Below, one piece after another: positions 32,999-40,139 of a stretch of DNA of 43,170 nucleotides. Source of the stretch: Bacillota bacterium (lineage in GTDB: Bacteria; Bacillota; Clostridia; DSM-8532); the NCBI GenBank assembly GCA_023411795.1, contig JAEYOK010000013.1, positions 1 to 43,170 on the forward strand, in the 5' to 3' direction. The notes beneath the pieces are model-generated. The model ran no database searches, was not told the origin of the DNA, and saw only the letters and a list, made by a program, of their open reading frames with translations. A program made the position numbers and the translations under genes. Every line of letters begins with the position of its first letter. Position 1 is the stretch's first letter.

Positions 32999-34438
32999 AT
33001 GGATATAATTATTGGTTTGTTGCTATTTGCTTTTATCATATTTGTTAGCTTAATAATATTTCGTGCCGTAATGTTTAAGCCCGATGCTGAGGCGCCATCA
33101 GTCAAAAAGGATTTGATGCTGGACGAGGAAAAGATAGTTAGTGATATGGTCGAAATGATTAGATGCAAGACCGTATCTGACAGGGACGAAACTCTTATTG
33201 ATTTCAGTGAGTTCGATAAGTTCAAAAATGTACTTAAAGAACGATTCCCCCTAATTCATAATAATTGTGCCCATGAGTACATAGGGAAGACGGGGTTATT
33301 GTACCGTTGGAAGGGAGAATCATCACTTCAGCCTTCAGTACTTATGGCCCATTATGATGTCGTCCCCATAGATGAAAAAGGCTGGGCTAAACCTGCTTTT
33401 GATGGAATAATTGAGAATGGTGAAATATGGGGAAGGGGAACTCTTGATACAAAGGGCACTCTGTGTGGTATTATGGAGGCCACTGAACAATTGATAAAGG
33501 ATGGTTTCAAGCCGAAACAGGATATTTATTTTTCCTTTTCCGGAGAAGAAGAGATTGATGGAGATACCTGTTCCGAAATAGTGAAAGTATTGGAAAACAG
33601 AGGAATTAAGCCTGCTATGGTACTTGATGAAGGAGGCGCAATCGTAGAGAAAGTATTTCCCGGTGTTGATAAGTCCTGTGCTCTTATTGGAATTGCGGAA
33701 AAGGGTAGCGTGAATATTAAGTTTACGTTGGAAAGTCAGGGAGGGCATTCTTCGACGCCGCCAAAACATACAATTGCCGGAAAGCTTGCCAAAGCAATAG
33801 TTGAAATAGAAAAGCATCCTTTCAAATTCCAGCTTACTAAACCTGTTAAAGAGATGTTCAACACTCTTGGAAGATACTCAAGTTTCCCGCTTCGTATCCT
33901 TTTTGCAAATCTTTGGTGCTTTAAGCCCATACTAAAAATCGTCAGTAAGGTATCCGGTGCCGAAATGAATGGGTTAATGCATACCACTTGTGCCATAACA
34001 AAAATGGAAGGCAGTAAGGCTTTTAATGTTTTACCGCCAAAAGCCTCATTTGGAGCCAACCTTCGTCTGCTGGGAAGCGATAATATGGATTCGGTAAAAG
34101 GAAGACTGAAGAAACTTATTAAAGATGATAATATACAAATCGATATAGCCACAGGCATGAACCCTTCAAAGTGCTCTGATATAGATTGCGAGGAATGGAT
34201 AAAATTGAAAAGGGTCATAAAAAGTATCTGGCCCGATGTAATTGTATCTCCCTATTTGATGTTAGGCTGTAGCGATTCAAGACACTATTGCAGAATAACC
34301 GATAAAGTATACAGATTCTCAGCAATTGAGCTTTCAAAAGAGCAAAGAAATATGATTCATGGGCATAACGAAAGAATCCCTGTTACAGCACTTATAAAGG
34401 TTGTAGAGTTTTATGTAAACATAATGATGGAATTGTAA
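32999..34438 (+). CDS. M20-family metallohydrolase, membrane anchored
   Basis: A 479-aa zinc hydrolase of the M20/ArgE/DapE/CPG2 clan. Metal ligands are seen as His118 (MAHYDVVP), Asp150 (GRGTLDTKG) and the Glu pair in SGEEEIDG (about 183-185). It opens with a hydrophobic helix (MDIIIGLLLFAFIIF), unusual for M20 enzymes. I use ATG 32999 with GGTGAGG upstream; an in-frame GTG at 32984 is the alternative. The probable role is hydrolysis of a peptide or acylated amino acid linked to the two membrane proteins upstream. Confidence 0.87.
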   Translation: MDIIIGLLLFAFIIFVSLIIFRAVMFKPDAEAPSVKKDLMLDEEKIVSDMVEMIRCKTVSDRDETLIDFSEFDKFKNVLKERFPLIHNNCAHEYIGKTGLLYRWKGESSLQPSVLMAHYDVVPIDEKGWAKPAFDGIIENGEIWGRGTLDTKGTLCGIMEATEQLIKDGFKPKQDIYFSFSGEEEIDGDTCSEIVKVLENRGIKPAMVLDEGGAIVEKVFPGVDKSCALIGIAEKGSVNIKFTLESQGGHSSTPPKHTIAGKLAKAIVEIEKHPFKFQLTKPVKEMFNTLGRYSSFPLRILFANLWCFKPILKIVSKVSGAEMNGLMHTTCAITKMEGSKAFNVLPPKASFGANLRLLGSDNMDSVKGRLKKLIKDDNIQIDIATGMNPSKCSDIDCEEWIKLKRVIKSIWPDVIVSPYLMLGCSDSRHYCRITDKVYRFSAIELSKEQRNMIHGHNERIPVTALIKVVEFYVNIMMEL

Positions 34439-34461
34439 ATATGGTTCAAGAATATTTGGGG

Positions 34462-35634
34462 TTAAGCTTTTATATCAGCCGTCACAGTTGCCTGGCAGGG
34501 CTTTAATTTTGACTGATACATGAGGCTGTCCACATGAACTAAAACTTCATCAATGCTTAATTTGGAGGAAGGATCATATAAATCATAACCGATACTGACA
34601 CTGAGCTTCCAAGGTCTGATATTCGTCTTATTAAACAGTTCAACTGAGTTTTCAAACCTTTTAACTGCTGCGGTTATATCATCTAAGCAAGTCGCACCCA
34701 TCACAACAATAAATTCATCCCCGCCATAACGGGATATAAACTCTCCTGAGCGGAAAGATGACTTAAGAAGTTTTGAGTGAGCTATAAGAACCTCATCGCC
34801 CGTTGCATGGCCCCATCCGTCATTTATCTGTTTAAACTGGTCGATATCCATCATTATGATTCCGAATTTTTCATCGTTTCGTCTACCCCGTATACGATTC
34901 GTTAAAAACTCATTTAGCTGGCGTCGATTATTAAGGTTTGTCAGATAGTCAGTTCCAAGACGTTGACTTTGTATGAACAGGTATATTATAAAAATTGCCA
35001 GTGTTGTTCCAACCCAACTTAGGGCTATGCCATATACCAGGATTGCTAAAAGACTGATAACTATTGTGGGCACTACAAAGAAAACCATTGGGGCGAAATG
35101 GTCAGGTCGGATGCTCTTTTTCTTATATAAAATCATAAAAAATGTAAATATGAGAATTGAAAAACAACCCAATACATATGGATAGAACAAAGGGCCACGG
35201 TGGTAGCTGTTGTTTTCATCTAGGAAGAAAAGAAAACGTGTAAAAGTGTTCAGGATTATTATGACTGCCCCTAAAAATACAAGGGGCTTCATAAGCTTCT
35301 CATACTTTGCAAGTAAGGCCTCATCTTTATATATATTTAATATTACATAAAGAAACCAGGTATAGGTCAATATGGGTATGGCTATAAAAGCAATTGAAGA
35401 AAAGGCATGATTTAATATAATATTAAATGTGCCAGGAACCCTTTCTAATGACCAGGCAATTGCATCACAAAAGCAAAGGGTTATATTTGTGTAGACCATT
35501 ATTAAAAAAAGCCGTTCTCGCGGTAGATGCCTGTTAAACTGCTGATTTTCGTTTACTGCAATAACAATGAGGATGGCAGCAGCAAATAAATTTACTATAA
35601 CCTGCAGTATTGTATCTATGGCATATTCCCCCAA
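34462..35634 (-). CDS. membrane diguanylate cyclase (GGDEF)
   Basis: A 390-aa protein with about seven N-terminal membrane helices (to ~222) and a C-terminal GGDEF domain. The active-site motif GGDEF is intact at 304-308 and Asp263 is the first metal ligand, so it should make cyclic di-GMP. The inhibitory I-site RxxD is absent: the position reads RSGE (295-298). The membrane part probably senses a signal. The TTG start at 35634 has no convincing ribosome site, so the N-terminus is uncertain. It is convergent with the M20 gene. Confidence 0.87.
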   Translation of the reverse strand: MGEYAIDTILQVIVNLFAAAILIVIAVNENQQFNRHLPRERLFLIMVYTNITLCFCDAIAWSLERVPGTFNIILNHAFSSIAFIAIPILTYTWFLYVILNIYKDEALLAKYEKLMKPLVFLGAVIIILNTFTRFLFFLDENNSYHRGPLFYPYVLGCFSILIFTFFMILYKKKSIRPDHFAPMVFFVVPTIVISLLAILVYGIALSWVGTTLAIFIIYLFIQSQRLGTDYLTNLNNRRQLNEFLTNRIRGRRNDEKFGIIMMDIDQFKQINDGWGHATGDEVLIAHSKLLKSSFRSGEFISRYGGDEFIVVMGATCLDDITAAVKRFENSVELFNKTNIRPWKLSVSIGYDLYDPSSKLSIDEVLVHVDSLMYQSKLKPCQATVTADIKA

Positions 35635-35834
35635 TATTTAATAAATAGAGCAATAACATTATAATGAATAAGCTGTAAAATAACAAGCTATCTTATGCCC
35701 TTCTATAACAATTTATGTAAAAAAATATTGTAAAAGTCGTGAAAAAATTATACATTTTACACAGAAGTAAATTAATAAGATTTATTAGTAACAATGGGTA
35801 AATAATAATATAAACAGATATGAGGTTAAATTGT

Positions 35835-36911
35835 ATGTTGCTTTGTAGAAATACTTTGGAAAATGCTGCCCATAACGCTTTATGGATAGAAGAAGATAAA
35901 GACGGTTTTTTGTTCTTTAGAAGATTCCTGCCGGCTCAAATGGAAGTCTATTCGGAAGACTTGATACCTTGTCTGATGACCAGATGTTCAACAGGTGTAT
36001 ACCTTCTTTTTCAAACAACGGGAAATAAGCTGAGACTAATTTGCAAAAAGACCTCTGTTATTGAAATTCTGCCTACCGTGCTGAAGGATTTAGGCATATC
36101 TAAGTTAATTGAGATGGGCAAGGAACTGAAAGAAAATGTTAAGAATTATGGAAATGGGCAGATTTCCGTCGAGGATTCGTTCGATGTTTTTGTTGATGGA
36201 ATAAAGATAGCTGAACCTAAACCGAAATCAGGGAAGATAAGAATTTCCTTTAAAAATCCAAAACATAAATTGGTAACAGTAAAGATTTGTCTTCCGATCT
36301 TTGCTGAAATAGGAATCAAAGAGATCAAATGTAATGGTGTAACAAAGGCCGGTGATTCAACTAAAGAGATTATGTATTGTTTTGGAGACTCAATAACACA
36401 GGGTTTTGTAGCCGGATCTCCATCATGCTCATATACTGCTTTGCTATCCGATGCCCTAAACATGGATGCCTTAAATCAGGGGGTGGGGAGCTATTACTAT
36501 ATGGCTGAATCATTAATCGGCCTAGAAACCCTCCCTGTACCAAAACTGATTACCGTTGCATATGGTACAAATGACTGGACCATGATGCCTGATATTGAAA
36601 CAATCAGGACTAATGTCCAGAAGTATTTTAACAGACTGAATACGCTTTTTCCCAATACACCCATCTTCGTCATCACACCTATTTGGCGAGGAGATATGGA
36701 TGTGAAACAGCCAAGTGGCTTTTTAGAGGATGTTATAGAACTAATAGAGAATGAAGCTCTACAGTATGCTAATATAAAGATTATAAATGGGCTAGAGATA
36801 TCATCCCATAAATCAGAGGATTATGCCGATGGTTGGCTTCATCCCAATAAAGAAGGCTTTGCTGTTATGGCTAAGGGTATACTGGACAAGATTAATTCCT
36901 ATCAAATTTGA
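35835..36911 (+). CDS. SGNH/GDSL-family hydrolase
   Basis: A 358-aa esterase-like protein without a signal peptide. An N-terminal beta-rich region (to ~175) precedes the SGNH domain: block I CFGDSITQG, block III YGTNDW, and the catalytic Asp/His in DGWLHPNKEG near the C-terminus. Enzymes with this layout often deacetylate carbohydrates. The start is ATG 35835, with GAGG at 35822-35825; an ATG at 35820 is the alternative. It stands alone. The 200 bp upstream are AT-rich with no clear site. Confidence 0.85.
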   Translation: MLLCRNTLENAAHNALWIEEDKDGFLFFRRFLPAQMEVYSEDLIPCLMTRCSTGVYLLFQTTGNKLRLICKKTSVIEILPTVLKDLGISKLIEMGKELKENVKNYGNGQISVEDSFDVFVDGIKIAEPKPKSGKIRISFKNPKHKLVTVKICLPIFAEIGIKEIKCNGVTKAGDSTKEIMYCFGDSITQGFVAGSPSCSYTALLSDALNMDALNQGVGSYYYMAESLIGLETLPVPKLITVAYGTNDWTMMPDIETIRTNVQKYFNRLNTLFPNTPIFVITPIWRGDMDVKQPSGFLEDVIELIENEALQYANIKIINGLEISSHKSEDYADGWLHPNKEGFAVMAKGILDKINSYQI

Positions 36912-36945
36912 AAGCTTCTCTTTAAAGCAAGACTTTGTTATTTTA

Positions 36946-36974
36946 TTGACAATTTAACTGAGTCTTAATATAAT
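36946..36974 (+). promoter_or_regulatory. consensus promoter of the attenuated importer operon
   Basis: TTGACA (36946-36951), 17-bp spacer, TATAAT (36969-36974). Transcription would start near 36981, giving a leader of about 135 nt. Confidence 0.85.
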
Positions 36975-36980
36975 CAAGTT

Positions 36981-37085
36981 AGAAAATAATATTGTGGATC
37001 CTGACGCATTTGGGTTAGTCCCGGATGGAAAGGTGACGGAATAATAGGAATACATCTTCCGTACCTTTTGGTACGGATTTTTTAA
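36981..37085 (+). promoter_or_regulatory. candidate riboswitch/attenuator leader, class not assigned
   Basis: A hairpin near the 5' end pairs ATCC/GAC (36998-37005) with GTC/GGAT (37018-37026). GGTGACGGAA (37032-37041) can pair with TTCCGTACC (37057-37065), and that same segment is the left arm of the terminator at 37058-37083. The two structures exclude each other, the hallmark of transcription attenuation. I cannot match the aptamer to a known class with confidence. Confidence 0.7.
37058..37083 (+). terminator. leader terminator (regulated)
   Basis: TCCGTACC (37058-37065), TTTT loop, GGTACGGA (37070-37077), then six T residues. It sits 35 bp before the first start codon. Confidence 0.9.
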
Positions 37086-37117
37086 TTCCGGAGGGTTCTT
37101 ATAATTTGGGAGGTTTT

Positions 37118-37387
37118 ATGGAAAGCAGAATATCTGTTATCAGCATAATAATTGAGGATACCGAAGTGTCTGCCCGAGTAAATGAGCTTCTCCATGACTT
37201 TGGCCAATATATGGTGGGAAGAATGGGTATACCATATAGGGACCGCGGAGTTTCTATTATCTGCGTAGTTTTGGATGCGCCAGGGGATGTGACAAGCTCC
37301 TTATCAGGCAAGCTGGGAATGCTCAAGGGAGTAAGCACAAAGACAATTATTTCAAAAAATAAGGTTGAGAAGGAAGGACAAATATGA
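37118..37387 (+). CDS. TM1266-family putative regulator
   Basis: An 89-aa protein of the TM1266 family, annotated elsewhere as a putative regulator of the iron-only hydrogenase system. It has a ferredoxin-like, NikR-C-terminal-type fold (HDFGQYMVGRMGIPYRDRGVSIICVVLDA is the core). It has no DNA-binding domain of its own. I use ATG 37118 after GGGAGG rather than TTG 37106. Its stop overlaps the next start (ATGA, 37384-37387). No hydrogenase genes are in the window, so its pairing with an importer is noteworthy. Confidence 0.75.
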   Translation: MESRISVISIIIEDTEVSARVNELLHDFGQYMVGRMGIPYRDRGVSIICVVLDAPGDVTSSLSGKLGMLKGVSTKTIISKNKVEKEGQI

Positions 37388-38436
37388 AAAAACTATTATC
37401 TATACTACTAATCACAGTACTTTTAGGCACCGCTTTGGCAGGATGCGGTAATGTTTCAAAAATACCAAACACTACAAATTCCGCAACCCCAACAGTGACA
37501 ATTGAGGCTACAAGCTCACCCGAGCCTGAAGAACCAAAATATGAGGCTATTGATATACGTATAGCAGGAATGACCGGCCCTACATCAATGGGAATGGCCA
37601 AGCTTATGGAAGATGCTGAAGCCGGTAGTGCGAAAAACAATTATATATTTACTATAGCAGGTTCTGCAGACGAGATTACGCCAAAGCTTATAAAGGGCGA
37701 ACTGGACATAGCGGCTGTTCCTGTAAATCTTGCATCGGTTCTGTATAACAATACCGAAAAGAAAATCAAACTTCTGGCAGTAAACACACTTGGAGTTTTG
37801 TACATTGTTGAAAAGGGAAATGAAATAGAGAACTTTACGGACCTGAAGGGGAAAACTATTTACGCAACCGGTAAGGGTTCTACTCCCGAATACAATCTAA
37901 GATACCTTCTGGCACAGAATGGAATTGATCCCGATAAGGATGTCACTATCGAATGGAAGTCGGAGCCAACCGAAGTTGTCGCACTTCTTAAGAATAGTGA
38001 GAGCGGTGTTGCGATGCTACCGCAGCCATATGTAACCGTTGCTCAGACACAGATTGAAGGCTTACGTACAGCGGTTAATCTTACTGAGGAGTGGGATAAA
38101 CTGAATAACGGCAGCACTTTGGTAACAGGTGTTGTTATTGCAAGGAGCGACTTCGTCGATAATAATCCTGAGCAGATAGCCGCATTTTTGGATGAGTATA
38201 AGCTTTCTGCCAAGTATGTAAATGCAAATATAGAAGAGGCAGCCCAATTAATTGATAAATTTGGTATATTTAAAGCAGCCGTTGCCCAGAAAGCTCTTCC
38301 TTACTGCAATATAACCTTTATTGAGGGAGAGGAAATGAGAACAACTGTAAATGGTTATCTCAATGTTCTTTTTGAGCAAAATCCAAAAGCCATAGGAGGA
38401 AGTCTGCCTGATGAAGGCTTCTACTTCGCCAGATAA
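37384..38436 (+). CDS. NMT1/SsuA-type ABC substrate-binding lipoprotein
   Basis: A 350-aa lipoprotein with lipobox ALAGC (Cys21), then a Thr/Ser/Pro linker, then a type II periplasmic-binding fold (IAGMTGPTSMGMAKLM; later DLKGKTIYATGKGSTPEYNLRYLL). It is related in fold to the SBP at 16575 but clearly different in sequence. The ligand is unknown; family members bind pyrimidines, sulfonates, guanidine-like or other small molecules. Translation is coupled to the regulator gene upstream, and the permease gene overlaps its 3' end by 26 bp. Confidence 0.85.
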   Translation: MKKLLSILLITVLLGTALAGCGNVSKIPNTTNSATPTVTIEATSSPEPEEPKYEAIDIRIAGMTGPTSMGMAKLMEDAEAGSAKNNYIFTIAGSADEITPKLIKGELDIAAVPVNLASVLYNNTEKKIKLLAVNTLGVLYIVEKGNEIENFTDLKGKTIYATGKGSTPEYNLRYLLAQNGIDPDKDVTIEWKSEPTEVVALLKNSESGVAMLPQPYVTVAQTQIEGLRTAVNLTEEWDKLNNGSTLVTGVVIARSDFVDNNPEQIAAFLDEYKLSAKYVNANIEEAAQLIDKFGIFKAAVAQKALPYCNITFIEGEEMRTTVNGYLNVLFEQNPKAIGGSLPDEGFYFAR

Positions 38437-39178
38437 ACTCAAAATTGAAAATATTGCCGCCATAGCTTTTGCTCTGGCGGTATGGCAAGCAGGGGCGATG
38501 CTCCTGGGTGAAAGTCTTCTTTTAGTCACACCTTTGAATGTGATCAAGAGGCTTTTTACCCTGATGCCTGAGCCGGACTTTATAAGTGCCGTAGGATTTT
38601 CTTTCATGCGCATTGTTTTGGGTTTTTTACTGGCATTGACAGTCGGTACAATTCTGGCAATAGTAGCGGGAAGATTTCACATAGCAGAGGTCATGCTCCG
38701 GCCCTTTATAATTACGATTAAATCGGTTCCGGTGGCCTCATTTATCATTCTATGCCTTATCTGGCTTAACTCGAAGAGCCTTTCAATATTTATATCCTTT
38801 TTGATGGTGCTGCCTATTATCTATACAAATCTGCTTCAGGGAATAAAAAGCACAGACCACAAAATGCTTGAAATGGCCGCCCTTTTTCGTGTGGGCTGGC
38901 TAAAGAGGCTTAAATATATATACCTGCCGCAAATAAAGCCATTCCTTATCTCTTCCAGTAGTGTGGCAATCGGTTTGGCATGGAAATCAGGAATAGCAGC
39001 CGAAGTTATAGGTATTCCCGATGGCTCCATTGGCGAGAAGCTATATGAAGCAAAGGTCTACTTAAGCTCCGGTGATTTGTTCGCATGGACTGTTGTGATT
39101 GTTGCTTTAAGCATTTTATTTGAGAAATTTTTCCTGTATCTGTTGAAAATACTCTTTGTAAGATTGGAGAGATCATAA
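38411..39178 (+). CDS. SsuC-type ABC importer permease
   Basis: A 255-aa permease with about six helices and a BPD_transp_1 domain. The EMAALFRVGWLKRLKYIYLPQIKP segment is the EAA coupling loop. ATG 38411 lies inside the 3' end of the substrate-binding gene. It is the membrane channel of the importer encoded at 37384-39749. Confidence 0.9.
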   Translation: MKASTSPDKLKIENIAAIAFALAVWQAGAMLLGESLLLVTPLNVIKRLFTLMPEPDFISAVGFSFMRIVLGFLLALTVGTILAIVAGRFHIAEVMLRPFIITIKSVPVASFIILCLIWLNSKSLSIFISFLMVLPIIYTNLLQGIKSTDHKMLEMAALFRVGWLKRLKYIYLPQIKPFLISSSSVAIGLAWKSGIAAEVIGIPDGSIGEKLYEAKVYLSSGDLFAWTVVIVALSILFEKFFLYLLKILFVRLERS

Positions 39179-39179
39179 T

Positions 39180-39749
39180 ATGGATATTGTTATTTCCGGC
39201 CTTACAAAAAGCTTTGGAACAAATATAGTACTTAAAGACTTTAGTGCCATAATTCATGAAAAGAGGACGACCTTTATTATGGGTCCTTCGGGCTGTGGCA
39301 AAACAACACTTATTAACATTCTTATGGGCTTTGTGACTCCTGACAGCGGTACAATATGCGGTGTTCCTGATCTAAAAAGCGTGGTCTTCCAGGAGGACAG
39401 GCTTTGTGAAAGCTTTAATGCCATTTCAAATGTTCGTCTTGTTTGTGATAAAAAGATAAAGAATTCAACAATTATTGAGCACCTTGAAAAGATAGGGCTT
39501 AAGGATAGCCTTTCAAAGCCGGTATCTGAATTTAGCGGAGGAATGAAAAGAAGGGTTGCTATTGTTCGTGCCATACTGGCAAAAAGTGAAATACTGTTCC
39601 TTGACGAACCCTTTAAAGGACTGGATACCGAAACCAAAAAGACAGCAATGGAATATTTGAAAGAGAATACAAAAGGCAAGACAGTTATAATAGTAACCCA
39701 TGATATGGATGAGGTAAAAACGTTTGACGGTGACATCATAACGCTTTAG
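39180..39749 (+). CDS. ABC importer ATP-binding protein, compact form
   Basis: A 189-aa ATPase, shorter than the usual 240-260 aa for this group. All core motifs remain: Walker A GPSGCGKT (35-42), signature FSGGMKRRVAIVRAI, Walker B ILFLDEPFKGLD and switch VTHDMDEV. The missing part is the C-terminal extension and a shortened region after Walker A, so it appears functional rather than truncated. It starts 1 bp after the permease stop with GGAGAG upstream. Confidence 0.88.
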   Translation: MDIVISGLTKSFGTNIVLKDFSAIIHEKRTTFIMGPSGCGKTTLINILMGFVTPDSGTICGVPDLKSVVFQEDRLCESFNAISNVRLVCDKKIKNSTIIEHLEKIGLKDSLSKPVSEFSGGMKRRVAIVRAILAKSEILFLDEPFKGLDTETKKTAMEYLKENTKGKTVIIVTHDMDEVKTFDGDIITL

Positions 39750-39786
39750 TCGAAAACTTTCACAATATAAACATGTAGCATATGTA

Positions 39787-39815
39787 TTGACACAATATGT
39801 GGTATGTGATAGTAT
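39787..39815 (+). promoter_or_regulatory. promoter of the riboswitch-nrdDG unit
   Basis: TTGACA (39787-39792), 17-bp spacer, TAGTAT (39810-39815), directly upstream of the cobalamin riboswitch. Confidence 0.75.
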
Positions 39816-39825
39816 CTATACAACT

Positions 39826-39998
39826 AAATATTGGCTTACAGATGACTGCTTAGGGCAGTTTAAAAGGGAAACAGGTGAAATTCCTGTACGGTCCCGCCGC
39901 TGTATTGGGGAGACATTTCATGGTAAGTCCACTGGATAAATTCCGGGAAGGAATGGAGTGTCGGTGAACCAGAGTCAGAAGACCTGTCTGTAAAATTG
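39826..39998 (+). promoter_or_regulatory. cobalamin (adenosylcobalamin-type) riboswitch
   Basis: The core GGGAAACAGGTGAAATTCC (from about 39867) with GGTCCCGCCGCTGTA, and the B12 box AGTCAGAAGACCTGTCTG (39973-39990), are the diagnostic conserved elements. TTACAGA near 39836 can close P1 with TCTGTAA at 39987-39993. A terminator follows at 40061-40091, and AGAGGGG (40021-40027) could pair with its left arm as an antiterminator. With B12 bound, transcription of nrdD should stop. This region fills most of the 390-bp gap before nrdD. Confidence 0.92.
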
Positions 39999-40060
39999 TA
40001 CTATAAACTCTACGAGCGATAGAGGGGTGCTGGATACTTTATAAGTATTCTAATTACTGT

Positions 40061-40091
40061 AACCTCTTTGCGTTTGTCGAGAGGTTTTTTT
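40061..40091 (+). terminator. riboswitch-controlled terminator
   Basis: AACCTCT (40061-40067) pairs with AGAGGTT (40080-40086) across a 12-nt loop, followed by further T residues to 40091. Confidence 0.85.
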
Positions 40092-40139
40092 ATTACAAAA
40101 TACTATAAAAATCTGATTTATGAGAGGGTGCAAATTTCA

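Noticed and set aside
39180..39749. A truncated or pseudogenised ATPase
   Set aside because: It is short at 189 aa, but Walker A, signature, Walker B and the switch histidine are all intact and it ends normally after the switch region.
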